In this document: in pieces, positions 1 through 9,418 of the stretch
How positions within the stretch are numbered: the stretch's first letter is position 1
How the letters are laid out: each line of letters begins with the position of its first letter
Assembly: GCF_947501165.1 (NCBI RefSeq)
Contig: NZ_CANMUU010000004.1
Coordinates: 124,001 to 188,000 of the forward strand
From: an uncultured Allomuricauda sp.
Lineage (GTDB): Bacteria > Bacteroidota > Bacteroidia > Flavobacteriales > Flavobacteriaceae
Length of the DNA stretch: 64,000 bases
Direction of reading: 5' to 3'
Notes under the pieces: model-generated
What the model was told of the DNA's origin: nothing
The model's input: only the letters and a program-made list of their open reading frames with translations
Database searches by the model: none
Position numbers and translations under genes: made by a program

Positions 1-900
1 GCAGTTCGCAATACTGAAATCATAAGGAGGAAAAATAAACTTGTTGGTCCAACCTTCAAAAGTATTCAATGTATGTTCCGAGGATACTGCACTTTCCAAA
101 CCACGCATTACCGTAGTACCTACTGCACAAACCCTTTTCTTGTTCTCTTTGGCCCTATTTACAACTTCAGTGGCCTTTTCATCTATCACCAATTCCTCGC
201 TATCCATTTTATGTTTGGATAAATCCTCAACCTCAACTGGATTAAATGTACCTAGTCCTACGTGCAATGTCACTTCTGCAAAATCAACACCTTTAATCTC
301 CAAACGTTTCAAAAGGTGTTTAGAAAAATGTAGTCCAGCCGTTGGTGCCGCCACAGCTCCTTCGTGCTTAGCGTATATGGTTTGGTAACGTTCCTCATCT
401 TCTGGCTCAACATCTCTTTTGATGTATTTGGGAAGCGGAGTTTCACCCAACTCACGAAGCTTTCTTCTAAAATCCGTGTAAGAACCATCATATAAGAATC
501 TCAAGGTTCTTCCTCTTGAAGTAGTGTTGTCTATTACTTCTGCCACCAAACTTTCATCTTCTCCAAAATAGAGCTTGTTTCCAATTCTGATTTTTCTTGC
601 AGGATCTACAAGAACATCCCATAAGCGTTGTTCTTGGTTCAATTCCCTAAGTAAAAAGACCTCGATTCTAGCACCAGTCTTTTCTTTGTTTCCGTAAAGT
701 CTAGCAGGAAAAACTTTGGTATTGTTAAGCACCATTACATCACCTTCATCAAAGTAGTTAATGAGGTCTTTGAACATTTTATGTTCAATTTTTCCAGTTT
801 CCCTATGGATTACCATCAACTTGGACTCGTCCCTATTTTCAGCAGGGTATTCGGCCAATAATTCTTTAGGTAATTCAAAGTTGAAGTTTGATAATTTCAT
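1..900 (-). CDS. queA: S-adenosylmethionine:tRNA ribosyltransferase-isomerase (QueA), 3' end cut by window
   Basis: Transfers and isomerises the ribose of SAM onto 7-aminomethyl-7-deazaguanine in tRNA, giving epoxyqueuosine; cytosolic. I translated 300 codons from the ATG at 900 down to base 1 without a stop. Family landmarks are in order: an N-terminal block with [12 protein letters not shown] and [37 protein letters not shown] and [10 protein letters not shown]. The usual length is about 350 residues, so roughly the last 50 are outside the window. A consensus promoter lies just upstream at 932-963, so it probably has its own transcript although it follows aroA on the same strand. Identification is firm. 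Confidence 0.95.
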   Translation of the reverse strand, partial: MKLSNFNFELPKELLAEYPAENRDESKLMVIHRETGKIEHKMFKDLINYFDEGDVMVLNNTKVFPARLYGNKEKTGARIEVFLLRELNQEQRLWDVLVDPARKIRIGNKLYFGEDESLVAEVIDNTTSRGRTLRFLYDGSYTDFRRKLRELGETPLPKYIKRDVEPEDEERYQTIYAKHEGAVAAPTAGLHFSKHLLKRLEIKGVDFAEVTLHVGLGTFNPVEVEDLSKHKMDSEELVIDEKATEVVNRAKENKKRVCAVGTTVMRGLESAVSSEHTLNTFEGWTNKFIFPPYDFSIANC

Positions 901-931
901 CTAGACTTTTTTAGATTTTAATAAAGGATGG

Positions 932-963
932 CAAATATACAATCCTGATATAGGGGATGTCAA
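932..963 (-). promoter_or_regulatory. Bacteroidota-type promoter of queA
   Basis: Read on the minus strand there is TTG (961-963), a 21-base spacer, then TATATTTG (932-939), matching the known TTG/TAnnTTTG promoter of this phylum. The expected start of transcription lies about 25-30 bases before the queA ATG. Confidence 0.6.
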
Positions 964-985
964 GTAATTTGATCATTAAATGCAG

Positions 986-2239
986 TTATACCTCGGCTAT
1001 TTGAAGACCAATCGTCCTGAGATCTTCCCAGAAATCAGGATAGGATTTTGAAACAACCCCTGGATCATTAACAAACAGATAGGTCCTTAGTGTTAAAGGA
1101 GCGAACGCCATAGCCATACGATGGTCATGATAGGTATCAATGGAAATCCCTTCGTTGATTGAAGAATTTGGTTTTAAAATCAAACTCTCTATATCGGTTT
1201 CCACTTGTGCTCCCAATTTAGTAAGCTCCGTCTTAAGGGCTGCCAAACGGTCGGTTTCTTTAATGGGAAGTGTGTGCAAACCTGTCAAATGACACCCTAT
1301 TCCCAATCCTAAGCAGGTTACCGATATGGTCTGAGCCAAATCAGGGGCATTGGAAAGGTCATATTCAAAGAAATCTGTATGATGCTCGTTTACCTTCTCT
1401 AGAGTAACCTCAGTATCTGAAAAAGAGCTTTCCACACCGAATTGGGTATAGATTTCTTGAAGTACACTATCACCTTGCAAGGAATTTTTCTTGTAGGCGG
1501 AAAGCTTTATTTGAGAACCCACTTTGCACATAGCGACAATACTGTAAAAGTAACTTGCCGAACTCCAATCAGATTCAACTACCATGGTTTTTGAATCAAC
1601 ATCTTTTCTAGGATGAACAATAATTTTGTTTCCCTCAAATGAGTTCGAAATGCCCAATTCGTCCAATAAGCTCAAGGTCATTTTTATGTAAGGGACCGAA
1701 GTAACTTTTCCTATAAGCTCAAGTTCTAATCCATTTTCAAGGCTTGGAGCAATTAAAAGCAATGAAGAAATGTATTGGCTACTTACATTGGCCGGAAGTG
1801 CCACTTTGCTTTTGGTCAACTTTTTACCTGAAATCCGTATTGGCGGGCATCCCTTAGTATTGGTATATTCTATTTCGGCACCAAGTTCGCTAAGTGCGTC
1901 CACCAAGACTTTTATCGGTCGTTCTTTCATACGCGCGGAACCGGTTAGCACAACATCTTTACCTTCTTGCGATGCGAAATACCCCGTAAGGAATCTCATG
2001 GCAGTTCCTGCATGGTGAATATCCACTTCACCCTGTTTTACTTGGAGCCCTTTTTGCATCACCTGTCCATCATCGGAATTGGAAAGATTTTCTATTTCAA
2101 TGTTTGGAAAAAGTGCTTTAAGCAATAAAAGTCGATTTGTCTCACTTTTGGAGCCCGTAATCCTTATTGAGGCATTCACAAAAGGGTCTTGCAGTTGGTT
2201 CAGCTTAAGTTTCAAAAGGCTATTCTTTAAGAGAGTCAA
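986..2239 (-). CDS. aroA: 3-phosphoshikimate 1-carboxyvinyltransferase (EPSP synthase)
   Basis: Joins shikimate-3-phosphate and phosphoenolpyruvate in the sixth step of the shikimate pathway, which supplies the aromatic operon 7 kb away. At 417 residues it is slightly short for the family. Visible motifs: TGSKSETNR near residues 28-36 (substrate-binding Lys and Ser), AGTAMRFLTG near 77-86, NAPDLAQT, and LPIKETDRLAAL near the C-terminus. No ATG lies near the N-terminus in frame; the start taken is a TTG at 2239, and a second TTG at 2215 is possible. It follows the mazG-like gene by 42 bases on the same strand. Function is firm, start is not. Confidence 0.93.
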   Translation of the reverse strand: MTLLKNSLLKLKLNQLQDPFVNASIRITGSKSETNRLLLLKALFPNIEIENLSNSDDGQVMQKGLQVKQGEVDIHHAGTAMRFLTGYFASQEGKDVVLTGSARMKERPIKVLVDALSELGAEIEYTNTKGCPPIRISGKKLTKSKVALPANVSSQYISSLLLIAPSLENGLELELIGKVTSVPYIKMTLSLLDELGISNSFEGNKIIVHPRKDVDSKTMVVESDWSSASYFYSIVAMCKVGSQIKLSAYKKNSLQGDSVLQEIYTQFGVESSFSDTEVTLEKVNEHHTDFFEYDLSNAPDLAQTISVTCLGLGIGCHLTGLHTLPIKETDRLAALKTELTKLGAQVETDIESLILKPNSSINEGISIDTYHDHRMAMAFAPLTLRTYLFVNDPGVVSKSYPDFWEDLRTIGLQIAEV

Positions 2240-2281
2240 AGCTAGAAAAAACGAACTTAATGTCCCTTTGGGGAAATCACT

Positions 2282-2608
2282 TTATTTCAGTTTTTTGTTG
2301 TTTTGATGACGGTCGTGATCTCTTTTGGTTTTCAAATCCAACTTACGGTCAAATGCCTCTTGCAAGTCTATACCGGTTTGATTGGCCAGACAGAGCACTA
2401 CAAAGACCACATCGGCCAGCTCTTCGCCTAAATCTTTAGCCTTATCAGACTCTTTTTCGCTCTGTTCCCCATATCGCCTAGCTATAATACGGGCTACCTC
2501 GCCCACTTCTTCCGTAAGCTGTGCCATATTGGTCAATTCATTAAAATACCGGACTCCATGTTCTTGAATCCAATCGTCAACCGCTTTTTGGGCATTTAGG
2601 ATGTTCAT
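2282..2608 (-). CDS. MazG-like nucleotide pyrophosphohydrolase
   Basis: Predicted cytosolic all-alpha NTP pyrophosphohydrolase that would hydrolyse unwanted nucleoside triphosphates to monophosphates. The 108-residue protein shows the family's metal-binding acidic pattern: EEVGEVARI near residues 32-40 and GEELADVVFVV near 62-72. Its single-domain size fits the short MazG-like/RS21-C6 type rather than the two-domain E. coli MazG. The ATG at 2608 is two bases from the stop of the upstream DUF3857 gene, and aroA follows, so it is probably co-transcribed with them. The true nucleotide substrate cannot be told from the sequence. Confidence 0.85.
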   Translation of the reverse strand: MNILNAQKAVDDWIQEHGVRYFNELTNMAQLTEEVGEVARIIARRYGEQSEKESDKAKDLGEELADVVFVVLCLANQTGIDLQEAFDRKLDLKTKRDHDRHQNNKKLK

Positions 2609-2610
2609 AA

Positions 2611-4623
2611 TTAAACTTTAGAAAGTACTACTTGTTCTGCTTCTTTTCTGATAATCTCGGCATAAAAATCCCGGACTGCTTCATACTCTGAAGGTAGGAT
2701 AATCGTAGAATTTATTTTTAAATCACATTTTAATTGCAATGTATTTCCACGCTTCCCCAGACTATAATTGAAATTTCCAGCATTTTCAAGCAAGTTCACA
2801 CTTGTGTTCTCTGGCAACGAATTTACTTCATATCCCTCTGGAATGGTAATGTTTATGATGTAGCTCTTATGTCTTGGGTAGGCAAAATCTATAGGATAGT
2901 TCCTTATGTCTGATTTAAATGGGTTTTCTTTTGCAACCTCAAACAACATAGGTGAAAAGTATATTTTATCTCCGATAACATCACATTGTCCATTTACTAC
3001 AAACTCATAACTTTCCAATAAAGGTTTATAACAGTTATTCTCATTTTTTACATCCAGATTTGTTATTTCAAGGTTGCCAAAAGCATTTTCGAGTTTTTCC
3101 CGATAGTCTTCTTTATGAACGTTAGCGTATTTATCCCTGTAAAGAAATGCTTCATGACCTGTAAAACTGTTCCTTAATTTTCCTTTTGCATCCCCCTCTG
3201 GAGTTAAGCTCACCATCATCCTGACCGCCTCTTTACCGAATTGTTTTGGATAAAGAGAAATCTCTTCAGAAATACCTCCTTCTTTGATTAGCCTACCATT
3301 CCAATTCAATGCATCAACAGGTAACAAACCAGGAGCTGTAAATTTACTGCAAGCATCCATTAGGATTTTTTCTCCGTCTAATTCAACGGAACTCACCACA
3401 TAATCAAATCCTTCTCTTGTTGGAAACAAAGGTATACCATGCCCACGTGTACTTATCAATACTGGATAAGCTTTTAATCCTGCTTCTTTCAACATGGAGA
3501 CCAGAATTAAATTGATATCAGCTACATTCCCTTTTCTTTCACTGTAGGCTTTCTTAGTTCCTAAGTCGGAATATTTTCCATAAAGGCCGTTCCAAGTCAT
3601 TCTATTTTGCACAAAATCAAAGATTTTAAATGCCTTTTCTTTATCACTTGTGAGACCAGAAATTAATGTTCCAAGATCATCATTAAAATATTTAGTACCG
3701 TTCAATTGCCCGCCGAAGCTTTCGCTTTCAAAAATATTTTTAGCCACTTTTTCCCAAGTAGTGGAATAGGTATCCAAAGGAGAATTGGGGAACTTCACAT
3801 ATTGCAGTTCGTATTTAATTGCAGATCTATAGTTATTGATATTTCCAGAATGACTTTCAGACTTTAGAGCAGGAACATTAACAAGATTGAAAAGAGTTTT
3901 GTTTTCTTTATACTTGATGGAACCTTGATTGTAGTCGGCTACTGCTTTTTGCAATATTCCACCTTGGCGGTCTGCCTTTGTTGTAACATTTATAGATTTT
4001 GATTGTGTAGAAAATTCAGGGTTTAAGGGGAGATAACCTCTAACAGCGGTCTTAAAATTGTAATATTCAGGTATTGCTAAGGTAACCTCTTCAAATTTAA
4101 TCGGAATATCATATTGGAATGGTATTTCGTCTATGTACCAAAAAAATGGCGAAGTCACGTTATACTCATATTCTATTACACTCCCTTCTTTTACGCTAGG
4201 CATAGTAAACTTTTCTTCATCCCTATATTTGTTTAGGTTGGTTTTAAAAGTTTCAGATGATTTAACCTTACTCTTCACTATTTGACTTCCTTCCAGGTTA
4301 TAGGTAAAACCTTTAAGACTTCCCATGGTCTCTCTCTTGCCACCATCTTTATATAAGTTCTCCGCTACAGTAGCGTATTTAAACCCATCTTTGTTATAGA
4401 CCTTGACCCTTTCATGAACACTTCTAATAATGCTGAATCCCAAATCCTGCTGATACCTGAAGAAAATGTTTACTTTACGATATAATATTGCTGCCGCGGC
4501 TGAAGAATCCTTTTCATATACAGTTTCTTGGAGTTCTGATTTGGATACTTTACCAAATTTTACCTCTTGAGCAAAACTTGAATACAAAAAAAATAGGGCT
4601 ATTAAAGCAAATAAAGGTTTCAT
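2611..4623 (-). CDS. DUF3857/transglutaminase-like secreted protein, catalytic residues missing
   Basis: A 670-residue protein with a signal peptide (cleavage near residue 19, FAQ), an N-terminal DUF3857 beta domain (about 50-240), a transglutaminase-like core (about 290-430) and a C-terminal beta region. Periplasmic or surface location is inferred. In the core, the place of the catalytic Cys reads KGNVADIN (364-371, no Cys) and the His position reads FDYVV (Tyr408); only the Asp (Asp423 in LMDACS) is kept. The downstream-encoded enzyme would therefore be an inactive fold, unlike its neighbour at 4639-6561, which keeps all three residues. The pair is separated by 15 bases and probably arose by duplication. 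Biological role unknown. Confidence 0.8.
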   Translation of the reverse strand: MKPLFALIALFFLYSSFAQEVKFGKVSKSELQETVYEKDSSAAAAILYRKVNIFFRYQQDLGFSIIRSVHERVKVYNKDGFKYATVAENLYKDGGKRETMGSLKGFTYNLEGSQIVKSKVKSSETFKTNLNKYRDEEKFTMPSVKEGSVIEYEYNVTSPFFWYIDEIPFQYDIPIKFEEVTLAIPEYYNFKTAVRGYLPLNPEFSTQSKSINVTTKADRQGGILQKAVADYNQGSIKYKENKTLFNLVNVPALKSESHSGNINNYRSAIKYELQYVKFPNSPLDTYSTTWEKVAKNIFESESFGGQLNGTKYFNDDLGTLISGLTSDKEKAFKIFDFVQNRMTWNGLYGKYSDLGTKKAYSERKGNVADINLILVSMLKEAGLKAYPVLISTRGHGIPLFPTREGFDYVVSSVELDGEKILMDACSKFTAPGLLPVDALNWNGRLIKEGGISEEISLYPKQFGKEAVRMMVSLTPEGDAKGKLRNSFTGHEAFLYRDKYANVHKEDYREKLENAFGNLEITNLDVKNENNCYKPLLESYEFVVNGQCDVIGDKIYFSPMLFEVAKENPFKSDIRNYPIDFAYPRHKSYIINITIPEGYEVNSLPENTSVNLLENAGNFNYSLGKRGNTLQLKCDLKINSTIILPSEYEAVRDFYAEIIRKEAEQVVLSKV

Positions 4624-4638
4624 TTATTGTGATTTAGA

Positions 4639-6561
4639 TTATGTCTTGTTATTTAAAACCATCTTGGAATTGTCCGCATTGATCACAGCCTTTATAAAAG
4701 CTCGATATTCTATGTATTTTTCTTTGGGATATAGTCCCGACTTAATCAACAGACTTCTTTTAAACAAGATCGTATTTGATTCATCAAGTTTTTCCACTGA
4801 CATTGAATACTCACCAAAATCTGATACAATTTTTTTCTTATCTGGAATTGCTTCAATTCGGAAGTTTGGAGGAAGCTCAATTTTATATTCGTCCTTATCT
4901 AGATAGCCTCTAGATATTTTTACGGGATATTTTCTATCCGAATATCTATTAGGGACCTCCAATCTGTTATTGAATACATTTAAAGGAACCAATAGAAGAT
5001 TACCACTTGAAACCCCATAGTTTTTCAAGGACAACTCCACTTTTTCAGTAAACGCAACATTTTCTCTATCATTTAAAAACTTATAATCCAAAATATCCAA
5101 TCCGTTCAATGAAGACCAATAGGTTCTATAGTATTTTGATACATCCTGCTTTGAAATGTTATTTAGATAATGAAAATGTCTATTATACATTATACCCTTT
5201 GTTGTTAATTCGATTTCCCCAAATAGGTTTCCGTCCCGATTCATTTTCATTTTGCCCCGAATATCTTTTAGATTATCATCATCCAAATAAGATTTTGTTT
5301 TTACTATCTCACCGCCATCAGGTTTTGCGACAAAAACTTTCCTCCCATCTGTAAAACCCCCTATAAATCCAAATGGAAGTAGCTGGGATGTACAATCAAT
5401 CCAATAATATTCATTGTTATAAGGGATAACTAAAATCGCATGATTGCCCTGAAGTAAATCTGGAAAATCTTCATCAAAATCAATTCGCTCCCTTCCAGCC
5501 TCTACATGAACATAAAATGACTCAACGCCAACTTGTTTTAAGAGTGCTCTTGTGTAATTGGAAAGCCCTTTACAATCCCCGTACTTCACATTGTCCACTT
5601 CAATAGCCGAAATGGGCTGGAATCCACCTATCCCAACTTGAACACTAATGTAACGGGTATTGTTCTGAACGTATTCGTATACTTTTTTGGCTTTTTCAAG
5701 TTTATCTTCTATTCCATCAACCAACTCCATAACTTCCTGTTTGGTTTCCATCGGCAATTCTTGTCTCCCATCCAGAAGGTTTTTGTTCATCCAACTCCCT
5801 AAATCTTGCCATGTATTAATTTCCGCATTTATACCTTTAAAAGCGTATTTAGGCAATCTCACTGATAGTCTAGGAACAATTTTGTTGAAATTTGGACTCA
5901 ATTCCTCCCTGTACAGAGCTGCAATACTCTTACCTGTGTAAGTGATGTTATTGTTGTCTTCTAAGCTCTTGATATTAAAACCTTTTAAGTTGCGTTCTTT
6001 AATAATCGGCTTTAATTCTTGAGAGGCATATGTAATGGAATAAATACTCTTTTCAACACTCACAGCATATCCGGACAAAAAATACCATTGTGGGAAAAAT
6101 CCTGTGTCCGAAGTTTCTACCTCATAATAGAATTCCATAGTGTATGGATAGCTAATCGGAACATATCTATAGGTTAATACCCTATCATCTCTATAAAGCG
6201 AAAAACCATCCGTAGCACTTACATTTTGAAATTCTTTCCGTTTTATATGTTCAATCTCTCCCCCATCATTATCGTAGATTTTGACATAAATACCTTTTAC
6301 CTGTTTTTCTTTATCAAAAGACACGGAGCTGCGAGCGTATGAATCTCCATATTCATTAAGGACCGTAGTAACAATCTTAACAGTATAAGTCATCTTATCT
6401 ACGGAAAGAACATTAATCTTCATTTCATCAAGTCTTACAATGGCATTAACTCCTTTATAAGGACTTTCAGAAGTTTCAATTGTGCCTCCATAACTTTTAG
6501 CTAAAAGAAGAAGAAAAAGAAAAAAGGAAATGACATATCTGGGAGGACAGAAATTTGGCAT
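4639..6561 (-). CDS. DUF3857 and transglutaminase domain-containing secreted protein
   Basis: A 640-residue protein with a hydrophobic export signal (about residues 10-25), DUF3857 (about 45-230), a transglutaminase-like domain (about 285-395) and a C-terminal beta region. The catalytic triad can be seen: Cys330 in KYGDCKGLSN, His374 in GNHAILV, Asp389 in YYWIDC. It is predicted to act outside the cytoplasm on peptide or protein substrates that are not known. It precedes the inactive-looking paralogue at 2611-4623 and lies 78 bases after dtd on the same strand. The family is common in Bacteroidota and has no settled function. Confidence 0.82.
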   Translation of the reverse strand: MPNFCPPRYVISFFLFLLLLAKSYGGTIETSESPYKGVNAIVRLDEMKINVLSVDKMTYTVKIVTTVLNEYGDSYARSSVSFDKEKQVKGIYVKIYDNDGGEIEHIKRKEFQNVSATDGFSLYRDDRVLTYRYVPISYPYTMEFYYEVETSDTGFFPQWYFLSGYAVSVEKSIYSITYASQELKPIIKERNLKGFNIKSLEDNNNITYTGKSIAALYREELSPNFNKIVPRLSVRLPKYAFKGINAEINTWQDLGSWMNKNLLDGRQELPMETKQEVMELVDGIEDKLEKAKKVYEYVQNNTRYISVQVGIGGFQPISAIEVDNVKYGDCKGLSNYTRALLKQVGVESFYVHVEAGRERIDFDEDFPDLLQGNHAILVIPYNNEYYWIDCTSQLLPFGFIGGFTDGRKVFVAKPDGGEIVKTKSYLDDDNLKDIRGKMKMNRDGNLFGEIELTTKGIMYNRHFHYLNNISKQDVSKYYRTYWSSLNGLDILDYKFLNDRENVAFTEKVELSLKNYGVSSGNLLLVPLNVFNNRLEVPNRYSDRKYPVKISRGYLDKDEYKIELPPNFRIEAIPDKKKIVSDFGEYSMSVEKLDESNTILFKRSLLIKSGLYPKEKYIEYRAFIKAVINADNSKMVLNNKT

Positions 6562-6639
6562 TAAGATTGGTTGGTTAATTTTATACTCTAATATGCCAAA
6601 ATTCCTACAAAAAAGAAAAACTTATTCGATAAAAATGCT

Positions 6640-7092
6640 CTATTCCTTGTTTTTTGTATCTATCCAGATAGTTACAGGGCCATCATTTAATAGTTCTACT
6701 TTCATGTCTGCCCCGAAAACTCCAGCACCTACTTTTTTGCCCAGGTCCTGTTCCATCTGAGCAAGGAATCTCTCGTACAAAGGAATGGCAATATCCGGCT
6801 TTGATGCTTTAATATACGAAGGTCTATTTCCCTTCTTGGTTTGGGCATGAAGCGTAAATTGACTAACAACAATAACATCTCCATCTTGCTGAACAAGTGA
6901 TTGATTCATGATACCATCATCATCATTGAAAATGCGCAGGTTGATTATTTTTTTGGATAGCCATTTGATATCTTCCTCGGTATCTTGGTCTTCAATACCT
7001 AAAAGCACAAGTAAACCACTTTCTATTTTTGAAACTACCCTACCTTCAACGGTAACACTTGCTCTGGAGACTCTTTGAACTACTGCCCGCAT
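6640..7092 (-). CDS. dtd: D-aminoacyl-tRNA deacylase
   Basis: Hydrolyses D-amino acids (and glycine) mischarged on tRNA, a proofreading step in the cytosol. The 150 residues match the full family length. Diagnostic motifs are present: MRAVVQRVSRASV at the N-terminus, VSQFTLHA near 76-83, and the NDGPVT segment near 136-141 that provides the cross-subunit Gly-cisPro active-site feature. The ATG at 7092 follows the rsgA stop by two bases, so the two are almost certainly one transcript. Confidence 0.95.
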   Translation of the reverse strand: MRAVVQRVSRASVTVEGRVVSKIESGLLVLLGIEDQDTEEDIKWLSKKIINLRIFNDDDGIMNQSLVQQDGDVIVVSQFTLHAQTKKGNRPSYIKASKPDIAIPLYERFLAQMEQDLGKKVGAGVFGADMKVELLNDGPVTIWIDTKNKE

Positions 7093-7094
7093 TC

Positions 7095-8042
7095 TTATAC
7101 TTTATGAATATCCAGACGATAACTCTCTTCTTCTCCGGTGACCATCTGAACATAACTACGATACCTGCTCCAAGCAATATTACCTTCTTCCAAAGCTTGT
7201 TTTATGGCACATTTGGGTTCATCCAAATGCAAGCAGTTATTAAACTTGCATTCTGATTTCAATTCAAAAAACTCCGGAAAATAATCCCCGATTTCATCTT
7301 TTTCCATGTCCACAATACCAAAACCTTTTATTCCAGGGGTATCAACGATTCTTGCATCGAAACTGAGGTCGTACATTTCAGCAAAGGTAGTGGTGTGTTG
7401 ACCTTGAAGGTGTTGCTCGGATATTTCTGCTGTCTTCAATTGTAATCCCGGTTCTAGCGCATTCACCAAAGTTGACTTGCCAACACCTGAGTGACCGGCG
7501 AACATACTTGTTTTACCAATCATGCATTCTTTTACTTTGTCCACATTCAGTCCTTCCTTGGCGGCAATTTCAATACAAGGGTACCCTATTTTTTCATAAA
7601 GCTTTATAAGGTGGCTCACCTCTTCTTGTTCCTCATCACTATACACATCCATTTTATTGAACAATAGTACCACAGGAATCTCATATGCTTCACATGTCAC
7701 CAAAAAACGATCAATAAAACTTGTAAAAGTCATAGGGTTGTTTAACGTAATCAACAAGAAAACTTGATCAAGATTGGCAGCAATTATATGTGTTTGCTTG
7801 GAAAGGTTGACCGATTTTCGAATGATGTAATTCTTACGTTCTTCAATATGGGAAATGACCCCAACGGTTTCATCGCCTATTTCTTCCAGATGAAACTTTA
7901 CCTCATCTCCAACCGCAATTGGGTTGGTACTTTTAATACTCTGTATGCGGAACTTTCCCTTTATTCGGCAGTTGTAAAATTCCCCTTCCCCAGTTTTTAC
8001 AGAGTACCAACTACCTGTGGATTTGTAAACAGTTCCTAGCAC
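7095..8042 (-). CDS. rsgA: Ribosome small-subunit-dependent GTPase A
   Basis: Circularly permuted GTPase that checks and matures the 30S subunit. The 315 residues contain an N-terminal OB domain, then the permuted G motifs in the expected order: NKMD at 129-132 (G4), GHSGVGKS at 183-190 (G1), DTPG at 234-237 (G3), then the zinc knuckle with Cys265, Cys270, His272 and Cys278. The start is a GTG at 8042; no in-frame ATG lies upstream, and the N-terminus begins right at the conserved GTVYKSTGSWY block, so GTG is credible. dtd follows two bases later. Confidence 0.95.
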   Translation of the reverse strand: MLGTVYKSTGSWYSVKTGEGEFYNCRIKGKFRIQSIKSTNPIAVGDEVKFHLEEIGDETVGVISHIEERKNYIIRKSVNLSKQTHIIAANLDQVFLLITLNNPMTFTSFIDRFLVTCEAYEIPVVLLFNKMDVYSDEEQEEVSHLIKLYEKIGYPCIEIAAKEGLNVDKVKECMIGKTSMFAGHSGVGKSTLVNALEPGLQLKTAEISEQHLQGQHTTTFAEMYDLSFDARIVDTPGIKGFGIVDMEKDEIGDYFPEFFELKSECKFNNCLHLDEPKCAIKQALEEGNIAWSRYRSYVQMVTGEEESYRLDIHKV

Positions 8043-8139
8043 CTAATGTTTATAATTTTCTTTGCAAAGAAACAATAATACTGGATTATGAACGTATATC
8101 TATCTTAACATATTAATAATCAATCATATCTAATCTATT

Positions 8140-8580
8140 ATGAAAAAAATTTTATTTGTAGCGGCAATCGCACTTGTATCGACGTTTTCCGTCAATGCAC
8201 AACAGTTTAAGGTAGTTACCAGTGTGGAATCTATTGTCCCAAATGGTTTGGGTAGGTCCCGTATCGTTAACGCCCTTGAAGACAAGGATTACAGAGAATA
8301 CACAAGTGTACAAACCGAAGACGACAACACAAGAAACAAATCAAAGCGTGGAGAAATCCGTGTTAAGAATTTTGAGGAAACCAAATTGTTGAACTTTTAC
8401 AATATTGGTGGTATCCGTTTTCAGAATATTGCTGCCAATGATGCTCTATTAACTTCTATGATCAATGACATGGTTGCCAATGGTTGGGAACTTGCATTTG
8501 TTACCAGTGCTGTGGAAAGTGAAGGAGGTAAAGGAGATGGAAAAGGAATTTTCATTACCAGATACATCTTCAAAAAGTAG
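8140..8580 (+). CDS. Secreted hypothetical protein
   Basis: 146 residues with a clear signal peptide (MKKILFVAAIALVSTFSVNAQ, about 20 residues, cleavage after NAQ) and a small mature domain rich in charged residues. I do not recognise the family. It is divergent from rsgA (97-base gap) and convergent with the DUF2807 gene, with a strong bidirectional terminator between them, so it is a single-gene transcript. A periplasmic location is inferred from the signal; no lipobox or membrane segment is seen. Confidence 0.75.
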   Translation: MKKILFVAAIALVSTFSVNAQQFKVVTSVESIVPNGLGRSRIVNALEDKDYREYTSVQTEDDNTRNKSKRGEIRVKNFEETKLLNFYNIGGIRFQNIAANDALLTSMINDMVANGWELAFVTSAVESEGGKGDGKGIFITRYIFKK

Positions 8581-8603
8581 GTTCTTTACCGAAGTAAAAA
8601 GTT

Positions 8604-8632
8604 AAAAGGCTCTGAATATCAGAGCCTTTTTT
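8604..8632. terminator. Bidirectional terminator
   Basis: A 12-bp perfect stem (arms 8604-8615 and 8619-8630, AAAAGGCTCTGA / TCAGAGCCTTTT) with a 3-base loop, and T runs on both strands. It sits between the convergent genes ending at 8580 and 8635. Confidence 0.9.
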
Positions 8633-8634
8633 AT

Positions 8635-9309
8635 TTAATCCACTATGCGAACCCTTCCTCCTACAAAGGTGTTCTTGTTTACCTTTTTGGGCTGGCCATA
8701 TACATCCACATCACCTCCTGCCTTAATGTTGATATCTATTTCTTCCATGGCAAAGACCTCCGCTTCGCCACCAGCGGATATCTTTACTTTGGCCGAAGAG
8801 GTGCGAAGCTCTCTTCCTTCGAAAATACCTCCAGTATTCAAGACAATGCTTTGACTTTTGGCCAAACCTGAAGCCTCAACTATACCACCGGTTACTGCCC
8901 TAATGTTTGCGTGGCTCACATCCATACCAATTTTGATTTTTGCCCCCTCTTGCGCCTTAAGCTCTATCTCATGTTGGCTGACCATTTCGTTACAGGTAAT
9001 TTCGGCACCTTCGTTACCATCAATAACCTTTAGGTCTGTATAGTATACCTCGATAAAAGTGTCTTCGCCTGTAAATTTTTTATCCAATTGCATTCTTAGT
9101 CTCAGAACCCCATCCTTGTTCATCCAAACAATGTCATCTACATTTCTACCCTTTATCATAATACGGTTCTCATCGGATTGAATAAGATTTACTTCGATAA
9201 GGTCAAAAACCTTGATTTTATCAAAATCTCCAACCTCGGTGTCAATAGTTCTTTGCCCAAAACTTGATATGGTAAATGCCAATATGAATAGAGTACTTAG
9301 TGCTTTCAT
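8635..9309 (-). CDS. DUF2807 (GIN domain) secreted beta-helix protein
   Basis: A 224-residue protein with a signal peptide (MKALSTLFILAFTISSFGQ) followed by a repetitive domain of the putative auto-transporter adhesin head GIN family (DUF2807): short strands with Gly/Asn turns, EGAEITC, AQEGAKIKIG, TGGIVEASG, AGGEAEVFA, AGGDVDVYG. A longer frame to 9345 exists, but the ATG at 9309 begins exactly at the signal peptide and is chosen. The role is unknown; the protein is probably exported. A second, lipoprotein member of the family lies at 20379-21179. Confidence 0.8.
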   Translation of the reverse strand: MKALSTLFILAFTISSFGQRTIDTEVGDFDKIKVFDLIEVNLIQSDENRIMIKGRNVDDIVWMNKDGVLRLRMQLDKKFTGEDTFIEVYYTDLKVIDGNEGAEITCNEMVSQHEIELKAQEGAKIKIGMDVSHANIRAVTGGIVEASGLAKSQSIVLNTGGIFEGRELRTSSAKVKISAGGEAEVFAMEEIDINIKAGGDVDVYGQPKKVNKNTFVGGRVRIVD

Positions 9310-9361
9310 GTTATTTGTTTTTCTAAAGATAAACCCTAGAATCATTTGTTACACTTAGTAC

Positions 9362-9397
9362 AAAAAAAATGCCGCCCAAACATGTCTGAGCGGCATT
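9362..9397 (-). terminator. Terminator of the aromatic amino acid operon
   Basis: On the minus strand an 8-bp stem AATGCCGC / GCGGCATT (with the palindrome ACATGT in the loop) is followed by a run of eight T (9362-9369). It is 21 bases past the stop of the last gene of the pheA operon. Confidence 0.85.
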
Positions 9398-9418
9398 GTA
9401 ATTCCATATTTTCGAAAA

